NCBI GenBank assembly: GCA_023434365.1
Contig: JAEYSV010000016.1
Span: forward strand, 124,001-188,000
Direction of reading: 5' to 3'
From: Bacillota bacterium
GTDB lineage: Bacteria; Bacillota; Clostridia; Lachnospirales; Lachnospiraceae
Length of the DNA stretch: 64,000 nucleotides
Part shown: one piece after another, positions 1 to 8,057 of the stretch
Layout of the letters: every line of letters starts with the position of its first letter
Position numbering within the stretch: the first letter of the stretch is position 1
Notes under the pieces: generated by a model
Database searches by the model: none
What the model was told of the DNA's origin: nothing
The model's input: the letters and a program-made list of their open reading frames with translations, nothing else
Position numbers and translations under genes: made by a program

Positions 1-365
1 AGTAAGGTTTCAAAAATAGCATAGATGAAAGCAAGCTCTATAGATCTGATTCTTTCAACTATTCATTAGACACATCGCAAGTATCCTTTGCAATATGTAC
101 AAGTGAAAGTATGAATAATTTGCCTACTTATAAGTTATACTCATTTTTTATTGCAATTATTCATTGATTCTTCACTTTTGACTATTTACTACTTACTTTA
201 GCTCTTCATCAATAGTTTTACTATTTAATATACACAATACTTATATAATTGACACATTCTTATTGCATGATTCCTTATAGTTCACCCATATATCATCACG
301 TTAGTAAACACAAGAATCCATCGCCGAAAAACCGACGATGGTTTTCTTATGTATTTATATAATTA
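1..365. other. Non-coding tail downstream of secY
   Basis: I find no convincing gene here on either strand. In many Firmicutes adk, map and infA follow secY directly, but here the AT-rich stretch separates secY from whatever comes next outside the window. It holds a degenerate heptamer array (four TTCACTT-like units at 171-198) and a hairpin next to secY. The rest shows nothing I can name. Confidence 0.6.
312..350 (-). terminator. Hairpin terminator after secY
   Basis: CCATCGCCG (318-326) pairs with CGACGATGG (333-341) with one G-U, around a six-base loop, and flanking AAGAA/TTCTT can extend the stem on the minus strand. The better T run (GGTTTTCTT) lies on the plus strand, so the element may be bidirectional. 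It starts about 15 bases beyond the secY stop and would end the S10-spc transcript. Confidence 0.6.
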
Positions 366-1706
366 TTAATCGTTAAGGAATCCTCTATAATGACGAACTA
401 ACATCTGTGATTCGATTTGTTTCATCGTTTCAAGAACTACACCAACAATAATGATTAATGAAGTACCACCAAAGGATACTTTTGCACTGAATACGCCACC
501 AAAGATATAAGGTACGACTGCAACAACACAAAGTCCAAGTGCACCAATCATAACAACATTATTTGTCACTCTTGCTAAGAAGTCTACAGTAGTTTTTCCA
601 GGACGAATACCAGGAATGAATCCACCATTTTTCTTCATATTATTGGCAACTTCCATAGGATTAAAAGTAATCGTAGTATAGAAATATGCAAAGAAGATTA
701 AGAGTGCGATGTAAAATAATACGCCAACAGTATATTTAAATTCGGCTAAAGAGCTGATATTAAACCATGAACCTGAATTCATTAATTTTAATAACTTTGG
801 TCCAAATCCAACACCTGCACCAGATCCTGGTTGAACACCAAAGAATCCTGCAATTAATACTGGGAAGCTAAGTAATGAGCTTGCAAAAATAACAGGAATA
901 ACCCCTGCCGTATTTACTTTCATTGGGATATGTGTGGATTGACCACCAACCACTTTTCTACCCTGTACTTTTTTAGAGTATTGAACAGGAATTCTTCTTT
1001 CACCACCATTTAACAGGATAATGAAAACTACCATTCCTACAATAACTGTTACTATAACAACAATCGCAATGATCTGATTTATAACATTATTAGAGTTAAC
1101 AATAAACTGATTCCAAAGATTCATCATATCCTGAGGTACTCTTGATATAATGTTTACTGTTAAAATGATTGAGATACCATTTCCAATACCACGGTCAGTA
1201 ATTTTCTCGCCTAACCACATTAAAAATGTTGAACCGGCAACTAAAGATGAAATTACGACGATATAAGCTGTTGCTCCGTCTAAGTTAAGAGCTCCTTGGT
1301 TTCTAAAACCAACTGTCATAGCAGTACCTTCAATAAGTGCTAATATAACTGTCAAATATCTTGAATATGACGCAATTTTCTTTCTACCAGATTCACCATC
1401 TTTTTGAAGCTCTTCCAGAGCAGGAATTGCTATGGTTAATAGCTGCATAATAATGGAAGCCGTAATATATGGGCTGATATTCAAAGCAAAGATGGAGAAG
1501 CTCGTAAACGAGCCACCCGTCATTGCATCAAAAAAGCCTAAGGCTTCGTTGGTGTTACCTTTGAATGCATTAGAAATTGCATCCAGATTGGCACCAACGA
1601 TAGGTAGTTGAGATCCTAGTCTTACTATTAGAATACATATAAATGTAAAAATAATTTTACCTCTTATATCTTTAATCTTAAAAGCATTACGGATCGTCTC
1701 TAACAT
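366..1706 (-). CDS. secY: Preprotein translocase subunit SecY
   Basis: SecY forms the protein-conducting channel of the Sec translocon in the cytoplasmic membrane, with SecE and SecG. The 446-residue length and about ten hydrophobic helices fit the family. The N-terminal amphipathic region (MLETIRNAFKIKDIRGKI), the RLGSQLPI segment at the first helix and the GQSTHIPMKVN stretch before a later helix are typical. The gene begins two bases after the rplO stop, and its ribosome binding site (GAGGTGATT) lies inside the last rplO codons, so translation is probably coupled. It is the last gene of the S10-spc series in this window. Confidence 0.97.
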   Translation of the reverse strand: MLETIRNAFKIKDIRGKIIFTFICILIVRLGSQLPIVGANLDAISNAFKGNTNEALGFFDAMTGGSFTSFSIFALNISPYITASIIMQLLTIAIPALEELQKDGESGRKKIASYSRYLTVILALIEGTAMTVGFRNQGALNLDGATAYIVVISSLVAGSTFLMWLGEKITDRGIGNGISIILTVNIISRVPQDMMNLWNQFIVNSNNVINQIIAIVVIVTVIVGMVVFIILLNGGERRIPVQYSKKVQGRKVVGGQSTHIPMKVNTAGVIPVIFASSLLSFPVLIAGFFGVQPGSGAGVGFGPKLLKLMNSGSWFNISSLAEFKYTVGVLFYIALLIFFAYFYTTITFNPMEVANNMKKNGGFIPGIRPGKTTVDFLARVTNNVVMIGALGLCVVAVVPYIFGGVFSAKVSFGGTSLIIIVGVVLETMKQIESQMLVRHYRGFLND

Positions 1707-1708
1707 CC

Positions 1709-2149
1709 TTAAATCACCTCAGCATTTCCACCAAGAGCCTTGATTTTTTCTTCTGCTGAAGCACTGAAAGCATTTACTTTCACATCAAGTTTCTTAGTTA
1801 ATTCTCCATTCCCTAGAATTTTAACACCATCTCTTGGATTTTTAACTAAACCGATTTCGATTAAAGATTCAACAGTAACAACTGCTCCATCTTCGAATCT
1901 ATTAAGCATATCCACGTTAAGACTGATGATTTCCTTTGTATTTCTATTGGTAAATCCTCTTTTAGGTAATCTTCTGTATAATGGCATCTGACCACCTTCA
2001 AAACCGACACGAGGAGCTCCACTACGAGCTTTTTGGCCTTTATGACCTTTACCTGCGGTTTTTCCGTTACCGGATGCATGACCACGACCTCTTCTAAAGT
2101 TTCCACTTTGTTTGGAACCATCTGCTGGAGTTAATTGTGATAAATTCAT
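1709..2149 (-). CDS. rplO: 50S ribosomal protein L15
   Basis: L15 is a late-assembly protein of the large subunit. The Gly/Arg/Lys-rich N-terminal tail (RRGRGHASGNGKTAGKGHKG) and the GFEGGQMPLYRRLPKRGF segment are diagnostic. I start at the internal ATG giving MNLSQLTPADGSK (146 aa), because AGGAGGT sits about ten bases before it. An upstream in-frame start would add 14 residues that do not match L15 and would run into rpmD. It lies between rpmD and secY. Confidence 0.96.
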   Translation of the reverse strand: MNLSQLTPADGSKQSGNFRRGRGHASGNGKTAGKGHKGQKARSGAPRVGFEGGQMPLYRRLPKRGFTNRNTKEIISLNVDMLNRFEDGAVVTVESLIEIGLVKNPRDGVKILGNGELTKKLDVKVNAFSASAEEKIKALGGNAEVI

Positions 2150-2177
2150 CCTGGGCACCTCCTTACTAACTATATTC

Positions 2178-2360
2178 TTATATTTCTTCAACCTTTACTA
2201 AATGTCTAACCTGGTTAACCATTCCTCTGATTGCAGCATTGTCTGGCATCTCAACAGTTTTGTTAAGTTTACGAAGTCCTAATGCTTCAACAGTTTTCTT
2301 GTTCTTTGGAACGGCACCGATAGTAGATTTTACTAGAGTGATTCTTAATTTATCTGCCAC
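2178..2360 (-). CDS. rpmD: 50S ribosomal protein L30
   Basis: L30 is a small large-subunit protein. At 60 residues, the sequence LRITLVKSTIGAVPKNK followed by the LGLRKLNKTVEMPDN segment matches the short bacterial form. The chosen start is a GTG (product MADKLRITL), eight bases behind AGGAGG. Another in-frame GTG three codons upstream overlaps the ribosome binding site and is unlikely. Between rpsE and rplO in the spc cluster. Confidence 0.94.
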   Translation of the reverse strand: MADKLRITLVKSTIGAVPKNKKTVEALGLRKLNKTVEMPDNAAIRGMVNQVRHLVKVEEI

Positions 2361-2428
2361 TAATGACACCTCCTAAACTGATAGAATAATTTATTTTATC
2401 ATAAAAACAAATTATTCGCAAACTCCAA

Positions 2429-2938
2429 TTAGCCAAGTAACTCTTCTACGCTAATACCGCGAAGTTTAGCTACTTCTTCTGGAGTTTTTAACTGACCTAA
2501 GCCTTCGATTGTTGCAAGAACAACGTTTTGTTTATTATTCGATCCTAAAGATTTAGTACGAATATTTTTATAACCAGCTAACTCTAACACGTTACGAGCA
2601 GGACCACCAGCAATTACACCGGTACCTTCTGGGGATTTCTTTAATAACATAACTGCGCTACCGAATTTACCAGTAAAATCGTGTGGTACGCTTCCATTCT
2701 CATCAAGAGGTACAGAAATTAGTTTTTTAATCGCATCTTCTTTTCCTTTACGAATTGCTTCTGGAATTTCAGTAGCTTTTCCTAATCCAGCACCAATGTG
2801 TCCGTTCTTGTCACCAACAACAACTAATGCAGTAAATCTGAAGTTTCGTCCACCTTTTACTACTTTAGTAACACGTTTGATTGATACTACTTTATCTTCT
2901 AATTCTAACTGACTAGCATCAATTATCTCACGTCTCAT
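2429..2938 (-). CDS. rpsE: 30S ribosomal protein S5
   Basis: S5 takes part in decoding fidelity and lines the mRNA entry tunnel. The 169-residue protein has the N-terminal double-stranded RNA-binding fold with VKGGRNFRFTALVVVGDKNG at about residues 28-47, and the C-terminal domain with GTGVIAGGPARNVLELAG. A clear AAGGAGG precedes the ATG. Between rplR and rpmD, with a 68-base AT-rich gap before rpmD. Confidence 0.97.
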   Translation of the reverse strand: MRREIIDASQLELEDKVVSIKRVTKVVKGGRNFRFTALVVVGDKNGHIGAGLGKATEIPEAIRKGKEDAIKKLISVPLDENGSVPHDFTGKFGSAVMLLKKSPEGTGVIAGGPARNVLELAGYKNIRTKSLGSNNKQNVVLATIEGLGQLKTPEEVAKLRGISVEELLG

Positions 2939-2955
2939 GAATTTTCCTCCTTGCC

Positions 2956-3324
2956 CTAGAATTGTAGACCAGCTTCTCTTGCTGCATCTGCTAATGCTTT
3001 AACTTTACCTTGATAGATATATCCGCCTCTATCGAAAACTACTGTTGTAATACCTTTGTCTAATGCTTTTTTTGCAATTACAGCGCCTAACTTAGCTGCA
3101 GCATCCACATTATTTGTTTTATCAAGCCCTTCTTTTACATCATTCTGTAAAGTACATGCAGATACTAAAGTATTACCAACTGTATCATCAATAATTTGAG
3201 CGTACATATGGTTATTACTTCTGAACACAGCCAAACGTGGTTTCTGAGTTGTACCACTTAAGCGGCTACGTAATCTTCTATGCTTATTCTCGCGAACTTT
3301 GCTTCTTGATTCTTTACTAACCAT
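2956..3324 (-). CDS. rplR: 50S ribosomal protein L18
   Basis: L18 binds 5S rRNA and helps attach it to the large subunit with L5. The 122-residue length, the basic N-terminus (RSKVRENKHRRLRSRLSGT), the PRLAVFRSNNHMYAQIIDD core and the C-terminal FDRGGYIYQGKVKALADAAREAGL are typical. The ATG has AAAGGAGTG upstream. Between rplF and rpsE. Confidence 0.97.
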   Translation of the reverse strand: MVSKESRSKVRENKHRRLRSRLSGTTQKPRLAVFRSNNHMYAQIIDDTVGNTLVSACTLQNDVKEGLDKTNNVDAAAKLGAVIAKKALDKGITTVVFDRGGYIYQGKVKALADAAREAGLQF

Positions 3325-3343
3325 TGCGTTTTCACTCCTTTAA

Positions 3344-3886
3344 CTATTTCTTACCAGTTTTACCAACTTTACGTCTAATAACTTCATCAGAATACTTAAT
3401 ACCTTTACCTTTGTAAGGTTCTGGAGCTCTTTTTTCTCTGATTTCAGCTGCGTACTGGCCTACTTTTTCTTTATCTATTCCTTTAACGATTATCTTGTTC
3501 TGTCCTTCAACAACGATTTCAAGATCTGAAGGATCTACCATCTCTACTGGATGAGAGTATCCTAATGATAACACTAAAGTCTGTCCTTGTTTCTGTGCTC
3601 TATAACCAACACCATGAATTTCAAGCACTTTTTCATAACCGCTTGTAACACCAACTATCATGTTAGCGATAAGTGTTCTAGTTAAACCATGTAAAGACTT
3701 CATTCTCTTTAAATCGTTTGGTCTAGCTACGATAATCTCTTCGCCTTCTTTGTTAATGTTCATTTCCACAGGTAATACTCTGGAAAGAGTTCCCTTAGGA
3801 CCTTTTACAGTCACATGATTATTTTCTGCGATATCAACAGTAACGCCTGCTGGTATAGCGATAGGCATTCTTCCTATACGTGACAT
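3344..3886 (-). CDS. rplF: 50S ribosomal protein L6
   Basis: L6 sits near the factor-binding site of the large subunit and consists of two related domains. The 180-residue protein starts MSRIGRMPIAIPAGV, has GVTSGYEKVLEIHGVGYRA in the middle and ends with the conserved EPYKGKGIKYSDEVIRRK and KTGKK tail. Followed by rplR after 19 bases. The 121-base gap upstream, towards rpsH, carries a large inverted repeat. Confidence 0.97.
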   Translation of the reverse strand: MSRIGRMPIAIPAGVTVDIAENNHVTVKGPKGTLSRVLPVEMNINKEGEEIIVARPNDLKRMKSLHGLTRTLIANMIVGVTSGYEKVLEIHGVGYRAQKQGQTLVLSLGYSHPVEMVDPSDLEIVVEGQNKIIVKGIDKEKVGQYAAEIREKRAPEPYKGKGIKYSDEVIRRKVGKTGKK

Positions 3887-3912
3887 GCCGGCACCTCCAT
3901 ATTTTCTAAGTT

Positions 3913-3959
3913 AAGAGTGAACAATGAGGAGTGGACTTAAGCCTTGCTCCCTCACTCTT
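3913..3959 (-). repeat. Inverted repeat in the rpsH-rplF gap
   Basis: AAGAGTGA (3913-3920) and TCACTCTT (3952-3959) are perfect complements, and the interior adds GGAG/CTCC and an imperfect pairing around ACTTAAG. The transcript could fold a hairpin of about 47 nt. The arms resemble the AGTGAAG/CTTCACT heptamers in other gaps of this operon, so it may be a decayed pair of such arrays rather than a regulator. Confidence 0.55.
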
Positions 3960-4007
3960 GTCTGTTTAGTTTCTAGTTCTGATTAATTTGAAAGAACGTT
4001 CATTTGA

Positions 4008-4409
4008 TTACCAAATGAATGCAAGTACTTCTCCACCAATATTTTCTCTTCTAGCTTCTTTATCAGTAATAACACCTTTATTAGTAGAAACGATTGCTAC
4101 ACCAAGACCACCTAATACTCTAGGTAAATCCTGTGCATTTGCATATACACGAAGACCTGGTTTAGAAATTCTTTTAAGGCCTGTAATGATTTTTTCATTT
4201 TTGTCTTTACCGTATTTTAGTGCAATACGGATTGTTTTGAATCCACCGATTTCCTCGATGTCATATTTTTTAATGTACCCTTCTTTTAAAAGGATGTCTG
4301 CGATAGCTACCTTCATCTTAGAAGCAGGTACATCTACTGTATCATGTTTAGCAGTGTTTGCATTACGAATTCTTGTAAGCATATCTGCGATTGGATCGCT
4401 CATTGTCAT
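4008..4409 (-). CDS. rpsH: 30S ribosomal protein S8
   Basis: S8 is a primary binder of the 16S rRNA central domain and, in Escherichia coli, represses the spc operon. The 133-residue protein begins MTMSDPIADMLTRIRNAN and has the late GLGVAIVSTNKGVITDKEARR and GGEVLAFIW motifs. The first ATG is kept because GGAGG lies nine bases before it. A second ATG two codons later is possible. Between rpsN and rplF. Confidence 0.97.
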   Translation of the reverse strand: MTMSDPIADMLTRIRNANTAKHDTVDVPASKMKVAIADILLKEGYIKKYDIEEIGGFKTIRIALKYGKDKNEKIITGLKRISKPGLRVYANAQDLPRVLGGLGVAIVSTNKGVITDKEARRENIGGEVLAFIW

Positions 4410-4433
4410 TTAAGTTTGCCTCCTTCCTTTTTC

Positions 4434-4619
4434 TTACCAGCTTGCTTTTTTAACACCTGGAATTTGACCTTTATAAGCTAATTCACGGAAACAAATTCTG
4501 CAAATTCCGTATTTTCTTAAATAAGCATGTGGACGACCACAAATTCTACAACGATTATATTCTCTAGTAGAGAATTTTGCTGGACGTTGTTGCTTAATTT
4601 TCATTGACGTTTTAGCCAT
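4434..4619 (-). CDS. rpsN: 30S ribosomal protein S14, zinc-binding (type Z)
   Basis: S14 belongs to the head of the small subunit. This 61-residue form has the four-cysteine zinc site CRICGRPHAYLRKYGICRIC, which marks the short zinc-dependent type (often rpsZ or rpsN1) as opposed to the longer zinc-free paralogue. It ends KGQIPGVKKASW. Between rplE and rpsH. No zinc-free copy is seen in this window. Confidence 0.96.
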   Translation of the reverse strand: MAKTSMKIKQQRPAKFSTREYNRCRICGRPHAYLRKYGICRICFRELAYKGQIPGVKKASW

Positions 4620-4634
4620 GAAATTCCCTCCTAA

Positions 4635-5174
4635 CTATTTTTGAAATGGCATACCGAATTGTACCAAAAGTTCACGAGCTTCTTCATCAGTTTTAGCTGT
4701 AGTTACGAAGATGATGTCCATACCTCTAACTTTATCAACTTTATCATATTCGATTTCTGGGAAAATTAACTGCTCTTTAATTCCAAGTGCATAATTTCCT
4801 CTACCATCAAATGCGTTAGGATTAACCCCTCTAAAGTCACGTACACGTGGTAATGATAAGTTAATTAAACGGTCAGCAAACTCATACATCATTTCGCCTC
4901 TGAGGGTTACTTTACATCCAATTGCCATACCTTCTCTTAATTTGAAGTTTGCAACTGATTTTCTTGCTTTAGTTAAAACTGGTTTTTGACCAGCGATAAT
5001 TTCAAGATCTTTTACTGCTGAGTCTAAGATTTTGGAATTGTCTTTTGCTTCGCCAACACCCATGTTAATAACGATTTTATCAAGTTTTGGAACTTCCATA
5101 ACGTTGCTATAACTAAATTTTTTCATCATAGCATCTACGATTTCATTCTTATAAGTTTCTCTTAATCTAGCCAA
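4635..5174 (-). CDS. rplE: 50S ribosomal protein L5
   Basis: L5 contacts 5S rRNA and the P-site tRNA. The 179-residue protein includes NVMEVPKLDKIVINMGVG, GQKPVLTKARKSVANFKLRE and RVRDFRGVNPNAFDGRGNY. The first codon is TTG (product MARLRETYK), placed eight bases behind AGGAGG. No ATG or GTG in frame is better placed. Between rplX and rpsN. Confidence 0.96.
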   Translation of the reverse strand: MARLRETYKNEIVDAMMKKFSYSNVMEVPKLDKIVINMGVGEAKDNSKILDSAVKDLEIIAGQKPVLTKARKSVANFKLREGMAIGCKVTLRGEMMYEFADRLINLSLPRVRDFRGVNPNAFDGRGNYALGIKEQLIFPEIEYDKVDKVRGMDIIFVTTAKTDEEARELLVQFGMPFQK

Positions 5175-5196
5175 TTATGAGACCTCCTCTCCTAAT

Positions 5197-5502
5197 TTAG
5201 TCAATCACTTCGCTAGTTTTCTTAGCGATACGAACTTTTTTACCATCTTTAATTTCAAAGCCTATTCTAGTAGCTTGCCCTTTGTGAACATACATTACAT
5301 TGGACATATCAATTGGAGCTTCCTGATGTATAATTCCACCTTTTGGGTTAGACTGGCTTGCTTTACTGTGTTTAGTTACAGTATTAACGCCTTCTACTAG
5401 TACTTTATCATCTTTAACAGAAAGAACTTTTCCTTCTTTACCTTTACTTTTACCAGCGATTACTTTAACGGTATCGCCTTTTTTAATTTTACTAGTTGCC
5501 AC
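5197..5502 (-). CDS. rplX: 50S ribosomal protein L24
   Basis: L24 is an assembly initiator near the exit tunnel and contains a KOW motif. The sequence KIKKGDTVKVIAGKSKGKEG opens with that motif, followed by GVNTVTKHSKASQSNPKGGI. I use the second in-frame GTG (product MATSKIKKGD, 101 aa), eight bases behind AAGGAGG. The first GTG overlaps the ribosome binding site. It follows rplN closely. Confidence 0.95.
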   Translation of the reverse strand: MATSKIKKGDTVKVIAGKSKGKEGKVLSVKDDKVLVEGVNTVTKHSKASQSNPKGGIIHQEAPIDMSNVMYVHKGQATRIGFEIKDGKKVRIAKKTSEVID

Positions 5503-5515
5503 TGTCGACACCTCC

Positions 5516-5884
5516 TTATAATACTTCTGGTGCTAATGAAACGATTTTCATGAATTGTTTTTCACGTAATTCTCTTGCTACAGGCCCAAAGATACGAGTT
5601 CCTTTTGGATTCTTATCATCTTTGATAATTACAGCAGCATTTTCATCGAACTTAATGTAAGAACCGTCTTTACGACGAGCTCCTTTTACAGAACGAACAA
5701 CTACAGCTTTAACAACATCACCTTTTTTTACAACTCCACCTGGTGTTGCATCTTTAACCGAAGCAACGATGATATCGCCGATGTTGGCATATCTTCTAGT
5801 TGAACCACCTAATACTCTAATGCAAAGTAATTCTTTAGCACCAGTATTATCAGCAACTTTAAGTCTTGATTCTTGTTGGATCAT
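5516..5884 (-). CDS. rplN: 50S ribosomal protein L14
   Basis: L14 forms an intersubunit bridge and lies in the binding surface for RsfS. The 122-residue length is canonical. MIQQESRLKVADNTGAKELL and the C-terminal GTRIFGPVARELREKQFMKI are highly diagnostic. The 142-base gap upstream, towards rpsQ, is long for this operon and carries a heptamer array. Confidence 0.97.
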   Translation of the reverse strand: MIQQESRLKVADNTGAKELLCIRVLGGSTRRYANIGDIIVASVKDATPGGVVKKGDVVKAVVVRSVKGARRKDGSYIKFDENAAVIIKDDKNPKGTRIFGPVARELREKQFMKIVSLAPEVL

Positions 5885-5989
5885 ACTACTACTCCTTTCA
5901 GCATTACTAGCGAGAGTATGTTTAAGTCGTTCAAAACGTATGTGGTTAGATGCTACTTGGTAGCGCTAACTGCATCGTTTTGAATCCCT

Positions 5990-6017
5990 TTCACTTTTCA
6001 CTCTTCACTTTTCACTG
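5990..6017. repeat. Heptamer array in the rpsQ-rplN gap
   Basis: Four tandem seven-base units of the form TTCACTN (last bases T, C, T, G) fill this stretch, ending nine bases before the rpsQ stop codon. The unit is the same phase family as the larger CTTCACT array between rplW and rplB. Confidence 0.8.
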
Positions 6018-6026
6018 TATTTATAT

Positions 6027-6281
6027 TTATTTAGCACGTTCGATAACTTCTACAAGTCTCCATCTCTTATCCTTTGATAAAGGTCTTGTTTCCATTACTT
6101 TTACTCTATCACCGATTTGACAATCATTATTTTCGTCATGAGCCTTCAATTTGTAAGTTCTCTTAACGATTTTGTTGTAAAGTGGGTGCTTTACGTTGTC
6201 AACTACAGCTACAACGATGGTTTTATCCATTTTATCACTAACCACTTTTCCTGTACGGATTTTTCTAAGGTTTCTATCCAC
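6027..6281 (-). CDS. rpsQ: 30S ribosomal protein S17
   Basis: S17 is an early-binding small-subunit protein. At 84 residues, RNLRKIRTGKVVSDKMDKTI and the C-terminal METRPLSKDKRWRLVEVIE fit the family. The start codon is GTG, with AGGAGGAATT directly upstream. Between rpmC and rplN. Confidence 0.96.
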   Translation of the reverse strand: MDRNLRKIRTGKVVSDKMDKTIVVAVVDNVKHPLYNKIVKRTYKLKAHDENNDCQIGDRVKVMETRPLSKDKRWRLVEVIERAK

Positions 6282-6309
6282 AACAATTCCTCCTTTCTAG
6301 GATAATCTA

Positions 6310-6516
6310 CTATGCTTCTTTGGATTGCTTAGAAATGAAAGTTTGGATTCTAGCAATGTTTTTTCTAACTTCTTTAATTCTGCTTGTATTATCTAATTGG
6401 TTAGTTGCGTTTTGGAATCTTAAATTAAAAAGTTCCTTTTTAGCAGCTACTAATTCTTCGTTTAATTCAGCAGGGCTTTTAGCCTTTAAATCTTCAACAT
6501 ATTCTTTAATTTTCAC
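6310..6516 (-). CDS. rpmC: 50S ribosomal protein L29
   Basis: L29 lies by the exit tunnel and contacts signal recognition particle and trigger factor. The helical 68-residue protein has the characteristic LNEELVAAKKELFNLRFQ and IARIQTFISKQ segments. I use the second GTG (product MKIKEYVEDLK), with AAGGCGG in front. This start overlaps the end of rplP by 11 bases, so its ribosome binding site lies inside rplP and the two are likely coupled. Confidence 0.94.
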   Translation of the reverse strand: MKIKEYVEDLKAKSPAELNEELVAAKKELFNLRFQNATNQLDNTSRIKEVRKNIARIQTFISKQSKEA

Positions 6517-6943
6517 TGTTGTCACCGCCTTCTAAATCTGCGCGAGAAACTACTTTACATTTAACTGGTAGTTTGTGAGTAGCAAGACGTAATGCTTCTC
6601 TAGCAGTTTCTTCTGCAACGCCTGAGATTTCAAACATAACACGACCTGGTTTCACTACTGCTACCCAGTATTCAAGAGATCCTTTACCGGAACCCATACG
6701 AGTTTCTGCTGGTTTTGCAGTTACTGGTTTATCTGGGAATATTTTAATCCATACTTTACCACCACGTTTGATATAACGAGTCATAGCAATACGGGCAGCT
6801 TCAATCTGGTTACTTCTAATCCATGCTGGCTCCATAGCCACAATACCATATTCGCCGTTAGTAAGCTTATTGCCTCTTAACGCTTTTCCGCTCATAGAAC
6901 CACGGAATTGCTTACGACGTTTAACTCTTTTTGGCATTAACAT
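6506..6943 (-). CDS. rplP: 50S ribosomal protein L16
   Basis: L16 shapes the A-site tRNA pocket of the large subunit. The 145-residue protein starts MLMPKRVKRRKQFRGSMSGK and contains the KVWIKIFPDKPVTAKPAETR and MGSGKGSLEYWVAVVKPGR motifs. Its ATG overlaps the rpsC stop codon as TAATG, which indicates translational coupling. Its 3' end overlaps rpmC. Confidence 0.97.
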   Translation of the reverse strand: MLMPKRVKRRKQFRGSMSGKALRGNKLTNGEYGIVAMEPAWIRSNQIEAARIAMTRYIKRGGKVWIKIFPDKPVTAKPAETRMGSGKGSLEYWVAVVKPGRVMFEISGVAEETAREALRLATHKLPVKCKVVSRADLEGGDNSEN

Positions 6944-7599
6944 TATTTTTCGCTCCCTTCCTTATTAGCCTTAGTTGGAAGTACTTCACCGTGGTAAACC
7001 CACACTTTAACACCAAGCTTACCATAAGTAGTGTCTGCTTCTGCAAAACCATACTCAATATCAGCACGAAGTGTTTGAAGTGGAATAGTACCTTCACTAT
7101 AGAATTCAGTACGAGCCATATCAGCACCGCCTAAACGTCCGGAAACTGCAGTCTTGATACCAAGAGCACCGGATTTCATTGTTCTACTCATGCAAGATTT
7201 CATAGCTCTACGGAAAGAGATACGGTTTTCAAGCTGAGATGCAATGTTTTCAGCAACTAACTGTGCGCATACATCTGGTTTTTTGATTTCTTTAATGTCA
7301 ACCATTAATTTTTTAGTAGTATATGCAGATAATTCTGCTTTTAATTTTTCAATTTCTGCTCCACCTTTACCAATAACAACACCTGGTTTAGCAGTGAAAA
7401 TGATAACTTTAAGTCTATCAGAAGCTCTTTCAATTTCAATCTTAGCGATTCCTGCATTGAAAAGCTTTTTCTTAAGGAAAGTTCTGATTTTGTGGTCTTC
7501 TACTAGGTTGTCAGCAAAATCAGCTTCCGCATACCATCTAGAGTCCCAGTCTTTAATAACACCGACTCTTAAACCGTGAGGATTAACTTTTTGTCCCAT
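6943..7599 (-). CDS. rpsC: 30S ribosomal protein S3
   Basis: S3 lies at the mRNA entry site and contributes to mRNA unwinding. It has an N-terminal KH domain with VVIGKGGAEIEKLKAELS (about residues 75-92) and a C-terminal S3 domain with RLGGADMARTEFYSEG and KVWVYHGEVLPT. At 218 residues it is of normal length and begins MGQKVNPHGLRVGVIKDW. Between rplV and rplP. Confidence 0.97.
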   Translation of the reverse strand: MGQKVNPHGLRVGVIKDWDSRWYAEADFADNLVEDHKIRTFLKKKLFNAGIAKIEIERASDRLKVIIFTAKPGVVIGKGGAEIEKLKAELSAYTTKKLMVDIKEIKKPDVCAQLVAENIASQLENRISFRRAMKSCMSRTMKSGALGIKTAVSGRLGGADMARTEFYSEGTIPLQTLRADIEYGFAEADTTYGKLGVKVWVYHGEVLPTKANKEGSEK

Positions 7600-7610
7600 T
7601 TTTGCCCTCC

Positions 7611-8000
7611 CTATCTTTCATCAAGCACAACTGTAATGTGGCTCATTCTCTTTTCGATTCTGTAAGCTCTACCCTGTGCTCTTGGTCTGATTCTCTTCAT
7701 AGTTGGTCCTTTATCTGCATAGCAAGCCGCAACATAAAGATTTTCTGGATTCATTCCGTTATTATTTTCAGCGTTAGCGATTGCTGATTTTAATAATTTT
7801 TCTATAATACTTGAAGCGTATCTTGGGTTATAAGCTAAGATACCAAGTGCGCTCTGTACATCCTTGCCTCTAATTGCATCTAAAACGAAACAAGCCTTTT
7901 GAACAGAAACTCTAGCGTAAGATAACTTCGCTGTAGGTCTTTTCTCTCTCTGGTTTTCGTTTCTCTCTCTTTTTATCTGGGATCTATGTCCTTTAGCCAT
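7611..8000 (-). CDS. rplV: 50S ribosomal protein L22
   Basis: L22 lines the nascent-peptide exit tunnel, and its beta-hairpin tip is a known macrolide resistance site. The 129-residue protein has an unusually basic extra N-terminus of about 20 residues (MAKGHRSQIKRERNENQREK) before the conserved core. The hairpin region PTMKRIRPRAQGRAYRIEKR is intact, with no insertion or deletion visible. Between rpsS and rpsC. Confidence 0.96.
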   Translation of the reverse strand: MAKGHRSQIKRERNENQREKRPTAKLSYARVSVQKACFVLDAIRGKDVQSALGILAYNPRYASSIIEKLLKSAIANAENNNGMNPENLYVAACYADKGPTMKRIRPRAQGRAYRIEKRMSHITVVLDER

Positions 8001-8057
8001 GGATGCAACCTCCTTTCAAATTCTAACGATCTGTCTATTATAACTTAACGTAATTCA

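Noticed and set aside
1..365. adk or another gene after secY
   Set aside because: No frame of useful length or adenylate kinase motif is present in either direction.
3988..4413. Plus-strand 141-residue frame opposite rpsH
   Set aside because: A shadow of rpsH on the other strand, without ribosome binding site or recognisable domain.
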